Source: Erysipelatoclostridium sp. AM42-17 (lineage in GTDB: Bacteria > Bacillota_I > Bacilli_A > Erysipelotrichales > Coprobacillaceae). From it: a stretch of 60,582 nucleotides of DNA. Below are positions 10,262-17,267 of the stretch, piece by piece. The stretch covers positions 1 to 60,582 of the forward strand of contig NZ_QUIN01000012.1 in the NCBI RefSeq assembly GCF_003480255.1. The letters run 5' to 3'. The translations under genes and the position numbers were made by a program. How positions within the stretch are numbered: the first letter of the stretch is position 1; every line of letters begins with the position of its first letter. The notes beneath the pieces were generated by a model. The model was not told where the DNA came from and searched no databases. It saw only the letters and a list, made by a program, of their open reading frames with translations.

Positions 10262-10345
10262 TTTTCACGTATCTGACTTATCCTTCATGGCTTCACAGTG
10301 ACCGACTCGCAGGGAATTACACCCTATTCCGTGTTCTATCAATGA
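10262..10345 (-). promoter_or_regulatory. Cobalamin riboswitch
   Basis: On the minus strand the conserved core runs CACGGAATAGGGTGTAATTC, then CCTGCGAGTCGGTCACTGTG, then AAGCCATGAAGGATAAGTCA and GATACGTG. This matches the cobalamin aptamer blocks GGAA..GGTG.AA.TCC, the CACTGTGA box, and the AAGTCAG...  B12 box. The P1 helix is CACG/CGTG, a compensated variant of the usual GGT/ACC pairing. The peripheral P7-P11 region is short, as in compact class II aptamers. It precedes the LysR-metE unit. Confidence 0.82.
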
Positions 10346-10377
10346 TAGATAAAAGAAAATGTTTAATTTTCTCTAAC

Positions 10378-10386
10378 ATTATAACA
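10378..10386 (-). promoter_or_regulatory. Extended -10 promoter for LysR-metE leader
   Basis: On the minus strand TGTTATAAT gives a TGn extended -10 (TATAAT at 10378-10383). The -35 region is weak, usual for extended -10 promoters. The transcript would begin about 30 bases upstream of the cobalamin aptamer. Confidence 0.55.
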
Positions 10387-10439
10387 CATTATTTTTGTTA
10401 AGATTGTGTAATTTTAAGCATAATACTTTAGAATGTTGC

Positions 10440-10445
10440 TATAAT
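10440..10445 (+). promoter_or_regulatory. -10 box of the ATPase promoter
   Basis: A perfect TATAAT just upstream of the manganese aptamer. The -35 is not clear at 17 bases; an alternative pair, TTGTTA (10395-10400) with CATAAT (10419-10424), has an 18-base spacer. Either start would include the whole aptamer. Confidence 0.5.
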
Positions 10446-10451
10446 GTTAGT

Positions 10452-10535
10452 AATGAGGGAGTAGTCTCACAGCTGTGTGATGTTGCCAACAATCGCGAAT
10501 CTATATTCTGGTGCATCTTAAAGACAAGACTCGTT
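10452..10535 (+). promoter_or_regulatory. yybP-ykoY (manganese) riboswitch
   Basis: The leader of the P-type ATPase gene contains GAGGGAGTAG at its 5' side and GGTGCATCTTAAAGACAAGA at its 3' side, with a helix and an ATCGCG loop between. These are the two conserved internal loops of the Mn2+-sensing yybP-ykoY aptamer. The 3' half of the aptamer overlaps the 5' arm of the terminator that follows, so Mn binding should release that arm into the aptamer and allow read-through. Known partners of this riboswitch include cation P-type ATPases, which fits the gene downstream. Confidence 0.78.
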
Positions 10536-10566
10536 AAGGCTTATGTTTTAACGATCTTGTCTTTTT
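10520..10566 (+). terminator. Riboswitch terminator
   Basis: AAGACAAGA.TCGTTAA pairs with TTAACGATCTTGTCTT over about 16 bp with one bulge, followed by TTTTTT. It lies directly before the ATPase ribosome site (TAGGAGGAAA) and is the off-state of the manganese switch. Confidence 0.88.
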
Positions 10567-10590
10567 TGTAAAATTGTAGGAGGAAATATT

Positions 10591-12228
10591 ATGTACTATC
10601 AAAAAACAGTGAATGAAACATTAAAATTATGTCATAGTTCTATTTATGGCTTATCAAGCCAAGATGTGAAATTACATCAAGAAAAGTATGGTAAAAATGT
10701 CTTGCTTAAGCAAAAAAATGAATCACCCATCAAAATATTCATTGACCAATTCAAAGACTTACTTGTTATCATTTTAATTATTTCAGCTATTATATCTGGA
10801 TTAAGTGGTCAATTTGAAAGTACCATTGTTATTATTGTTGTCATTGTCATGAATGCCATTTTAGGTACTCATCAAACCATCAAAGCCCAAAAATCCCTAG
10901 ATAGTTTAAAAAAACTATCTTTACCTCAAGTTAAAGTCTTAAGAGATCAAACATTACAAATGATCCCCGGAGATGAGTTGACCATTGGCGATATTGTTCA
11001 AATTGAAGCTGGCGATGTTATCAGTGGAGATGGTAGAATTATCGAAGCTTCATCCTTGCAAACCAATGAAAGTGCCTTGACTGGCGAAACAGAAAGTATT
11101 GATAAACAATGTCACCCTCTATCTAAAGAAACCATGATATCTAATCAAAACAATATGGTCTTTTCTGGCAGTCTAGTGACAAACGGTACTGGTCGCTATG
11201 TTGTAACAAGTATCGGTATGAACAGCGAACTTGGTAAAATTGCCCAGTTGCTAAACGATACTCAAGAACGTAAAACCCCACTTCAACAAAATCTAGATCA
11301 ATTTAGTGGTCAATTATCCATTATTATCATCATTATCAGTATTCTGGTTCTTTTTCTTAATATCTTTTTAGCTAAACAAAAACCGCTTGATGCTTTTATG
11401 ATTGCTGTAGCTTTAGCTGTTGCTGCAATTCCTGAAGCATTAAGTTCTATCGTCACAATTGTTTTATCACTTTCTACCCAAAAAATGGCAAAAGAACATG
11501 CCATTATTAAAAACTTAAGTGCCGTAGAAAGTTTAGGTTGTATTTCTGTTATTTGCAGTGATAAAACTGGAACTTTAACGCAAAATAAAATGACAGTTCA
11601 AAATATTTACTTCTATGACCAACTTTACCACTATCAAGATTTAAACAAAGAAAAACATGATCATCTCACTTTATTAAAAACATGTTCACTCTGTAATAAT
11701 GCTTCCATAAATAACCAACAAAGAATTGGCGATCCTACCGAACTTGCCTTACTTGATCTTGTAAACTATCATCATTTTCCTACTTTATCTCATTTAAATG
11801 AACTTCCTTTTGATTCAACCAGAAAAATGATGTCTGTTCTTTCTAAAAACCATCTATATAGTAAAGGCGCTCCTGATGTTATCTTACAAAAATGCCAAAC
11901 CATTTTAATTCATGGCAAAAAAGAAAAACTCACTCATTTCCATAAACAAACTATTTTAAAACAAAACCAAACGCTTGCCAGCCAAGGTTTACGTGTCTTA
12001 GCCTTTGCTTATAGGCCATGTACATCTTTTGGTTTAACAGTAGAAGATGAAAATCAACTTACTTTCATTGGCTTAGTTTCACTTATGGATCCTCCTCGCC
12101 ATGAAAGTCCACTAGCTGTAAAAGCATGCCGTCAAGCATCCATTAAACCTGTTATGATTACTGGTGATCACATTGTGACCGCTAAAAGTATTGCCTTACA
12201 AATCGGAATTTGTGGAGAGATTTCCTGA
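10591..12228 (+). pseudogene. P-type cation ATPase, 5' part, split by an integrated element
   Basis: The first 537 codons of a P-type II (Ca2+/Mn2+-type) ATPase. Present are the cation-ATPase N-domain, M1-M4 hydrophobic segments with IPEAL (280-284) in M4, the actuator motif TGES-like TGET (164-167), the phosphorylated D324 in DKTGTLT, and KGAPD of the nucleotide domain. The frame runs into the element at 12211 and stops at TGA 12226-12228 after eight element-derived residues. The hinge GDGVND and the C-terminal membrane helices are missing, so this product cannot pump. The matching 3' part is at 20536-21483. Regulated by the manganese riboswitch upstream. Confidence 0.92.
12201..12211. repeat. 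attL core direct repeat
   Basis: AATCGGAATTT, identical to 20535-20545. It lies in the same codon phase in both ATPase halves (end of Gln/Ser codon, then Ile-Gly-Ile). Confidence 0.85.
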
Positions 12229-12281
12229 ACTTTCCTTATTTTTCAAGGCTTACAGCCTCTTAGATAGTGAAATGATATGTA

Positions 12282-12332
12282 TTTTCCCTTATTTTTGCCC
12301 TTATGCGGAATCCGCAAGGGAAATAAGGGAAA
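12282..12332. promoter_or_regulatory. Left arm-type integrase binding region
   Basis: TTTCCCTTATTTTTGCCCTT (12283-12302), then a small inverted repeat (GCGGA-A-TCCGC, 12305-12315), then CAAGGGAAATAAGGGAAA (12315-12332). The same arrangement of paired CCCTT and AAGGG boxes around a hairpin recurs at the right end (20362-20440). Repeats of this kind near both ends are what the arm-binding N-domain of Tn916-type integrases contacts. Function inferred. Confidence 0.6.
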
Positions 12333-12339
12333 TTTTTAG

Positions 12340-13635
12340 TTAAGCATTGCTCACTACTTTATCAAGAAGTCTTGCGGAATCCCGCTTTGCTTTTCTTGTT
12401 GAGTGAGCGTAAATATTCATTGTGGTACTGACATCAGAGTGTCCTAACAGTTCCTGTACATCTTTCGGTGCAGCCCCATTGGAAAGCAGATTGCTGGTGT
12501 AGGTGTGACGTAACTGGTGGAAATGGAAATCTTCAAATCCTTCCAGTTTTTTTGACACTGATCTGCATACAATGCTGAGTGTACTCGGCAGTTCCAAAGA
12601 GCCATCCGGTCTTAAGCAGACAAAGGAGATTTCTTTGTAATCTGCCGGGACTTCCTGTGTTCCGGCAAGATGATAGTATTCATAATAGACTCTGTTTTTC
12701 ACATGAACTTCTTTGTAGTAATTGCGGTGATATAATTCGCCATACTGCATCCGGTTTTTGAGTTGTTCCTTTCTGGCAGCTTTTAATATTTCAGTCAGAG
12801 TATCGCCAAAATCAACAATCCTTACTTTCTTCCGTTTCGTTGGTCCGATAATGTTTTTGTGTTTTATGCCGTCGTAGCGGATACTGCGTTTTATGGTCAG
12901 GCATTGTTCCTCAAGGTTAATGTCCTGCCATGTAAGACCACAGGTTTCTCCGATACGGAGCCCGGCATAATACGCAATCTGAATCGGCAGAATGGCAGGT
13001 GGGTTTTTCTTTTCCAGATACTTGATAAGTCGCTCGTAATCCTCGTGTGAAATCGGCTGTGTGCCTTCTTCCACTTCATCATCGGAAAAGAGGTCAACTT
13101 CCTCTGCCTGTCGTTTCAGTTTGATATATTGCATCGGATTGAAACTGATTAGTTGTTTTGGAAATACTGCAAAACGGAATGACTGCTGTAACACTGCGGA
13201 AAAAGAATGTATATAATCTTTGCTGTATCCCTTTCTTACTTTCCCGTCTGGAAACTCACCACCGAATGTAAGCAGATCAAGAAATGCCTGTAAATGTTCG
13301 GCAGTAACTGTTTTCAGTTTGCGGTCTGCAATCGGGTGTTTTTTGATACAGCGGATTGCACCAAGATAATTTTCCACTGTGCCGTTGCTGAGTGTCCCGG
13401 TTTTCAGTTCTTCTTCCGCCCACATATCCAGAAGCTCTCCTACCGTAAGGCTGTCTGCCTTTGCGACAAACTTCTTATTTTCGTAATCTTCCAGTGCTTT
13501 GCGGAGAAGTTTTTCCGTCTCACTTTTACTTTCGGTTCCAGCATATTCTTTCTGAACCATTTTACCGCTTGCATCTTCTACATAGAAGCGATAGTACCAT
13601 TTTTTTCCTTTTTTTCTAACAGATCCTTTTGCCAT
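12340..13635 (-). CDS. int: Tyrosine recombinase/integrase (Tn916-type)
   Basis: A 431-residue integrase that would excise and integrate the element. Order: N-terminal arm-binding AP2-like domain (about 1-55, GKKWYYRFYVED), SAM-like core-binding domain (about 62-165), catalytic domain (about 195-425). Catalytic residues are R227 (AGLRIGE), a Lys near 267-270, H373 and R376 (HQLRH), H399 (LGHSD) and nucleophile Y409 (NIYAH). An ATG ten codons further upstream has no ribosome site, while ATG 13633-13635 follows AGGAGA, so the shorter start is used. The gene reads toward the left end, ending next to the arm sites. Confidence 0.92.
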   Translation of the reverse strand: MAKGSVRKKGKKWYYRFYVEDASGKMVQKEYAGTESKSETEKLLRKALEDYENKKFVAKADSLTVGELLDMWAEEELKTGTLSNGTVENYLGAIRCIKKHPIADRKLKTVTAEHLQAFLDLLTFGGEFPDGKVRKGYSKDYIHSFSAVLQQSFRFAVFPKQLISFNPMQYIKLKRQAEEVDLFSDDEVEEGTQPISHEDYERLIKYLEKKNPPAILPIQIAYYAGLRIGETCGLTWQDINLEEQCLTIKRSIRYDGIKHKNIIGPTKRKKVRIVDFGDTLTEILKAARKEQLKNRMQYGELYHRNYYKEVHVKNRVYYEYYHLAGTQEVPADYKEISFVCLRPDGSLELPSTLSIVCRSVSKKLEGFEDFHFHQLRHTYTSNLLSNGAAPKDVQELLGHSDVSTTMNIYAHSTRKAKRDSARLLDKVVSNA

Positions 13636-13721
13636 AATCGTATGTCTCCTTTCGATATCAGACAATCGGAACTGTTGAAATGCTTCTTGCGTGTAAGTAT
13701 ATCACAACTCCGGTTGTCTTA

Positions 13722-14351
13722 CTATACCGATTCAGAATCCTCATACATAACTTCGGATAAAAGATTGGCAAGTCTTTGTTCTGCTGTTTCCGGTTTCTTA
13801 GAATAGAGTCTTATCACATCTGCCATATCGTTAAATGCGTTGACAGTATGTGTGATCTCCCTGAGAAACATGATCTCGTTATATTCATCTTTCGATTCAA
13901 AGCCCATTACTTTGGCAATGTCCGCATCTTTGGTACTGCCCTTGTAATTTTTACAGGCGAACTGAAACGAATCCAGAAACAGTTCATATTGCTTTAACAT
14001 TAACAGCAGTAAGTCTTTGGAAAATGCGTCTTCTGTTTTATTGAGGTCGAGCGGTAACTGTTTGAGAATATCACTCATCGCATCACGAATCAGTAATTCT
14101 TTCTTATCCGTAATATCAGTTTCATATTCATCGGTTTCCCCTTTGAGCCATTCAATCGATACATGAAGTGCTTCCGAAAGACCTTCCAGTACCATCTTTT
14201 TGGTATTGTCAATCGAACCATTCTCATAACGCAGGATTGTGGAAGCGGTAACTCCCATCTTCTCTGCGACATAAGGCTGTGTCAGATTTAATTCGAGACG
14301 GCGCTGTTTTGCCCTGCTGCCGATCAGCTTGCGTAGTTCTTTATCTTTCAT
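13722..14351 (-). CDS. XRE-family HTH repressor of the element
   Basis: A 209-residue regulator with an N-terminal Cro/C1-type HTH (about residues 5-65; TQPYVAEKMGVTASTILRYENG) and a helical C-terminal domain of unknown type that may sense a signal or dimerise. The ATG at 14349-14351 follows AGGAGG, whereas the longer upstream frame lacks one. Its own promoter has the -35 inside a TTGCA..TGCAA palindrome, and a second copy of that palindrome lies in the leader of the divergent excisionase gene. It probably represses both itself and excision. Its position between int and xis fits a lysogeny-type control gene. Confidence 0.85.
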   Translation of the reverse strand: MKDKELRKLIGSRAKQRRLELNLTQPYVAEKMGVTASTILRYENGSIDNTKKMVLEGLSEALHVSIEWLKGETDEYETDITDKKELLIRDAMSDILKQLPLDLNKTEDAFSKDLLLLMLKQYELFLDSFQFACKNYKGSTKDADIAKVMGFESKDEYNEIMFLREITHTVNAFNDMADVIRLYSKKPETAEQRLANLLSEVMYEDSESV

Positions 14352-14382
14352 GCTGATGTGCCTCCTTTTTCGGTATGTCATT

Positions 14383-14418
14383 ACTATACCACGCAACAAA
14401 ATATATTGCAATATGCAA
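14383..14418 (-). promoter_or_regulatory. XRE gene promoter with operator
   Basis: On the minus strand TTGCAA (14406-14411) and TATAGT (14383-14388) are 17 bases apart. The -35 box lies within the palindrome TTGCAATATGCAA (14406-14418), so repressor binding there would occlude RNA polymerase. Confidence 0.7.
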
Positions 14419-14449
14419 TTTAAGAAAAAGAAACATAATTTCATAATGC

Positions 14450-14478
14450 TTGACAAAGCAATATAAACACGCTATACT
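14450..14478 (+). promoter_or_regulatory. Excisionase promoter
   Basis: Consensus TTGACA (14450-14455) and TATACT (14473-14478) with an exact 17-base spacer. Transcription would start near 14485 and run through the operator at 14495-14507 into the excisionase gene. Confidence 0.8.
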
Positions 14479-14494
14479 GACAGCACAAATGAAA

Positions 14495-14507
14495 TTGCAT
14501 AATGCAA
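14495..14507. promoter_or_regulatory. Second TTGCAT-A-ATGCAA operator
   Basis: A perfect 6+1+6 palindrome TTGCATAATGCAA located about +10 to +22 of the excisionase transcript. It shares TTGCA...TGCAA with the site in the XRE promoter. Likely binding site of the XRE protein. Confidence 0.6.
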
Positions 14508-14526
14508 CTAAAGAGGAGGTGGTCAT

Positions 14527-14757
14527 ATGACACAAAGAAAGATTGCCTTATCTATTGAGGAAGCTGCTGATTATACGGGAATCGGCAGGAACACCCTGAG
14601 AAAACTGGTGGAATGGAAGAAACTTCCGGTATTAAAGGTCGGGAGAAAAGTCCTGATCAAAACGGATATGCTGGAACTTTTTATGGAAGCCAACGAGGGC
14701 AGAGACTTGAGGGATAAGGGAAATGTGAAAGCAGTCACAAGAAACGGTTCAACTTAA
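14527..14757 (+). CDS. xis: Excisionase-like HTH protein
   Basis: A 76-residue protein with a MerR-like winged helix (SIEEAADYTGIGRNTLRKLVEWKKLPVLKVGRKVLIKTDML), the excisionase-family DNA-binding domain found in Tn916-type elements. It would bend DNA near the element ends and steer the integrase toward excision. It is preceded by GAGGAGG and a strong promoter, and is divergent from the XRE gene. A short GC-rich inverted repeat (GCGGTT/AACCGC, 14762-14781) follows the stop but has no T-run. Confidence 0.85.
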   Translation: MTQRKIALSIEEAADYTGIGRNTLRKLVEWKKLPVLKVGRKVLIKTDMLELFMEANEGRDLRDKGNVKAVTRNGST

Positions 14758-14902
14758 AAAAGCGGTTCCCGAAGAAACCGCCAAAGGTTCTATCAGACCG
14801 GAGTCATGATATACCTACACGCAAACAGATTATACCATGTACTTCGTCTGACAGACAACAGGAAACTTATGTTTGGAAGAAAAAGAAAGGACGATGATAT
14901 TT

Positions 14903-15217
14903 ATGGCAAGATCAACAAAGAGTTATGAGGAGCGTATGCTCCAGTTGGAAAAGAAAGAACAGGAAAGCCTTGAGAAAGCAAAACAGTATGCAGTACAGAA
15001 ACGGGAACTGAAGAAACGTCAGAAAGATGTGGAAACCAAAAAGCGGACACACAGGCTCTGCCAGATTGGTGGTGCGGTGGAATCGGTGCTGGGTTCTGCG
15101 ATTGAGGAAGATGATATCCCAAAGCTGATCGGCTTCTTAAAAAGGCAGGAAGCAAATGGGAAATTCTTCTCAAAGGCAATGCAGAAAGAGCCAGTTGCGA
15201 ATACGGAGGAAGTGTAA
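14903..15217 (+). CDS. DUF3847 family protein
   Basis: A 104-residue, highly charged helical protein with a coiled-coil N-terminal half (residues 5-45, rich in Glu/Lys/Gln) and a C-terminal block KLIGFLKRQEANGKFFSKAM typical of DUF3847. The family is found almost only next to MobA/MobL relaxases on mobilizable elements, so it may assist relaxosome formation, but no function is established. Start chosen at ATG 14903-14905, 7-11 bases after AAAGGA; an in-frame ATG at 14894 is too close to that site. It precedes the oriT region. Confidence 0.75.
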   Translation: MARSTKSYEERMLQLEKKEQESLEKAKQYAVQKRELKKRQKDVETKKRTHRLCQIGGAVESVLGSAIEEDDIPKLIGFLKRQEANGKFFSKAMQKEPVANTEEV

Positions 15218-15242
15218 TGCCGGAGGGAGTGGATTTTCCATT

Positions 15243-15319
15243 CCCTTCATTGCTTTTTCATGAAGGGCGCACTTATGGACAACCAGAGGTCGTCCGTATA
15301 AGTTTGCCACAGGTGGCAA
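15243..15319 (-). other. MOBQ-type origin of transfer (oriT)
   Basis: On the minus strand the sequence ATAAGTGCGCCCTT (15276-15263) matches the conserved nic region of MOBQ origins (RSF1010 and pSK41/pGO1 type: TAAGTGCG, nick, CCCT). Immediately 5' of it is an imperfect inverted repeat (15271-15280 with 15292-15303), the usual relaxase-binding hairpin. A second perfect palindrome, TTGCCAC-AG-GTGGCAA (15304-15319), and a third stem, CCCTTCA/TGAAGGG (15243-15267), flank it. The predicted nick lies between 15267 and 15268 on the minus strand, so the relaxase gene would enter the recipient last. Confidence 0.82.
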
Positions 15320-15360
15320 CCGGTCTGCGCTTACGCTTGCCGGGCTCGTTCCGTCGGCGG

Positions 15361-15508
15361 GCATTTCATGCAGACCTGCTCATGCCGCAGGAGGCACTCT
15401 TCGCCAGAGGGGCGCATTCCATGCAGGCTGTTATGCACAGGGCACTCTTACGCAGAGGGCGTTCCGGCAGATACCATTTTCTTTTTGGGAAAACGTTACC
15501 TGCCGGAA
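15361..15508. repeat. Imperfect direct repeats and hairpin before mobL
   Basis: GCATTTCATGCAG (15361-15373) recurs as GCATTCCATGCAG (15414-15426), and GGCACTCTT.CGC.AGAGGG (from 15393) recurs from 15441, i.e. a roughly 50-bp unit repeated once with divergence. A 9-bp inverted repeat, TTCCGGCAG (15462-15470) with CTGCCGGAA (15500-15508), follows. Nothing here looks coding; it may be part of an extended oriT or a leader of the relaxase gene. Confidence 0.5.
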
Positions 15509-15545
15509 ATCAAAGCCGGATACGGCAGAAAGGGGGAAACGGATC

Positions 15546-17267
15546 ATGGCGATTTTTCATTATACAGTAAAGATTGTTGGACGCAGCAAAGGAAAATCCA
15601 TCATATCGGCGTCTGCTTATCTCAATGGCGATGTGATGAAAAATGAAGAAACAGGCAGGATCAGCTACTATACTTCAAAAAAAGAAGTCGTTTATACCAG
15701 CCTGCTGATGTGTGAAAATGCACCACAGGAATGGCAGAATGTACCTGCTGAAAATATCAGACGGTTCCAGAAATCTGTCCGATATAAAAGGGCAGATAAC
15801 CAAAATGCTGCACTGGAAAAATTCAAACTTACTTTTCAGAAGCAGCGTTTATGGAATGAAGTCTTGAGGATAGAAAAAAGTTCAGATGCACAACTCGGCA
15901 GGTCATTTGAGTTCTCACTTCCGAAAGAATGGAGCCGACAGGAACAGATTGATTATACAACTGAATATATTCAAAAGACCTTTGTAGATAAGGGAATGTG
16001 TGCGGATTGGAGTATCCACGATAAAGGAGATGGTAATCCCCATGTGCATTTACTGGTGACGATGCGGCCATTCAATTCAGACCACTCATGGGGTAACAAA
16101 GAAATCAAGGATTGGGAGTTTGTCAGAGATGAAAATGGAAATATTGTGGTGGATGAATCCCATCCGGACTGGTGGCAGGATAAAAAGAACCCTGACCGTC
16201 ATGGAATCCGAATCCCCGTACTTGATGAAAATGGAGTCCAGAAAGTCGGGACAAGGAACCGCAAACAGTGGAAACGTGTATTAACCGATGCTACCGGGTG
16301 GAACAATCCGAAAAATTGTGAGCTATGGCGGAGCGAATGGGCAAACGTCTGTAATGCACATTTGAAAACGGAAAATCACATTGACCACCGTTCTTATGCA
16401 AGGCAGGGAAAATTAGAGATACCGACGATCCATGAGGGCGCAGATGCCAGAAAAATTGACGAGAAATTTCAAAACGGACAGACATCCTCTACTTCATGGA
16501 AAGTAGAGGAAAACCAGATCATAAAAAGACAAAATGCACTGCTGGATAAAATACAGATTTCTTTCGGAAAGGTATCCGGTGCATTGACACAATGGAAGGA
16601 GCGATTGGATGACATTAGAAGAAAGCCGGGAAGTCATTCCCATGATGGAGACAATGATAAACCAGATCGAGGAACAGCAGAATCTTATGGCAGCGATGGT
16701 ACAGGAATTGCAGGAACGGGATCGACAGCTCCTGTCTTTTCAGGAGCAGAACCAGAGTTTAAAAAGCTTAAACAGCGAATTATCCAGGCTGCTAAATCTT
16801 TTGCCAGATACAGAAGAACTGCTCTCACAGATCGAGCAACAGAAAACCAGAATCGAACAGTTGGAAAACGAGAATCAGCAATGGCAGGAATTAACGCAGA
16901 AGCTGAACAACGAGAACAGCTTATTGCAGAAACAGAACAGCGAATTGCTGACCTTAAACAGCAGATAGAGAAAGCGAGGGAGATCGATGAGCGAATGCAG
17001 AAACTTAGAGAACGTCGGGCAGGTGGAAGAACTTCTGCTGATGACCGAACAGATGCAGGACGAACTGGATCAGAAAGACCAGACAATCCAGGAACTAAAC
17101 AGGCAGCTAAGCGAATCGCTGACCTTGAACGAGAAATTGAACAGCGAAAACAGAGCCGAGAATATCGAAGCATTGCGGACAAGATTAAGGCAAACAGAGG
17201 AACGATTGACCAGCGAGACAGACAGCAGGAAAAGAGCCGACGCAGAAGCCGTGGCATGGAAATTTAA
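15546..17267 (+). CDS. mobL: MobA/MobL-type relaxase (MOBQ)
   Basis: A 573-residue relaxase that would nick oriT and stay bound to the transferred strand. The N-terminal domain (about 1-240) starts MAIFHYTVK, has the likely catalytic Tyr25 in SASAYLNGD, and the metal-binding histidines H166 and H168 in NPHVHLLV. The C-terminal part (about 350-573) is charged, Gln/Arg-rich and coiled-coil-like. From 16609 on, the same DNA is also read in the +1 frame as a coiled-coil protein. RBS AAGGGGG precedes the ATG. No helicase or primase domain is present. The oriT upstream carries the nic sequence expected for this family. Confidence 0.9.
   Translation: MAIFHYTVKIVGRSKGKSIISASAYLNGDVMKNEETGRISYYTSKKEVVYTSLLMCENAPQEWQNVPAENIRRFQKSVRYKRADNQNAALEKFKLTFQKQRLWNEVLRIEKSSDAQLGRSFEFSLPKEWSRQEQIDYTTEYIQKTFVDKGMCADWSIHDKGDGNPHVHLLVTMRPFNSDHSWGNKEIKDWEFVRDENGNIVVDESHPDWWQDKKNPDRHGIRIPVLDENGVQKVGTRNRKQWKRVLTDATGWNNPKNCELWRSEWANVCNAHLKTENHIDHRSYARQGKLEIPTIHEGADARKIDEKFQNGQTSSTSWKVEENQIIKRQNALLDKIQISFGKVSGALTQWKERLDDIRRKPGSHSHDGDNDKPDRGTAESYGSDGTGIAGTGSTAPVFSGAEPEFKKLKQRIIQAAKSFARYRRTALTDRATENQNRTVGKRESAMAGINAEAEQREQLIAETEQRIADLKQQIEKAREIDERMQKLRERRAGGRTSADDRTDAGRTGSERPDNPGTKQAAKRIADLEREIEQRKQSREYRSIADKIKANRGTIDQRDRQQEKSRRRSRGMEI
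16609..16968 (+). CDS. Coiled-coil protein overlapping mobL (possible N-terminal part of DUF6040-like gene)
   Basis: A 119-residue, almost entirely coiled-coil protein (repeated Glu/Gln/Leu heptads) in the +1 frame inside the 3' end of mobL. It has a proper ribosome site (AAGGAG, 7 bases before ATG), so the overlap is unlikely to be accidental. Its frame stops at TAG 16966-16968 and continues, after six codons, into the ORF at 16987 with the same heptad character. Either the two are separate overlapping cistrons or one longer gene was split by a single nonsense codon. Function unknown. Confidence 0.55.
   Translation: MTLEESREVIPMMETMINQIEEQQNLMAAMVQELQERDRQLLSFQEQNQSLKSLNSELSRLLNLLPDTEELLSQIEQQKTRIEQLENENQQWQELTQKLNNENSLLQKQNSELLTLNSR

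Noticed and set aside
12305..12332. Hairpin after the integrase gene as a terminator
   Set aside because: Neither strand has a T-run directly after the stem, and the flanking repeats recur at the other element end, so arm sites explain it better.
15217..15570. Open reading frame of 117 codons between DUF3847 and mobL
   Set aside because: It spans the oriT hairpins and the imperfect repeats, lacks a ribosome site of quality, and its protein has no recognisable pattern; a chance frame in GC-rich DNA is likelier.
16685..17257. Minus-strand frame of 190 codons within mobL
   Set aside because: Ser/Arg/Cys-rich translation typical of an antisense shadow of a Glu/Gln/Arg-rich coding region; no start signal.
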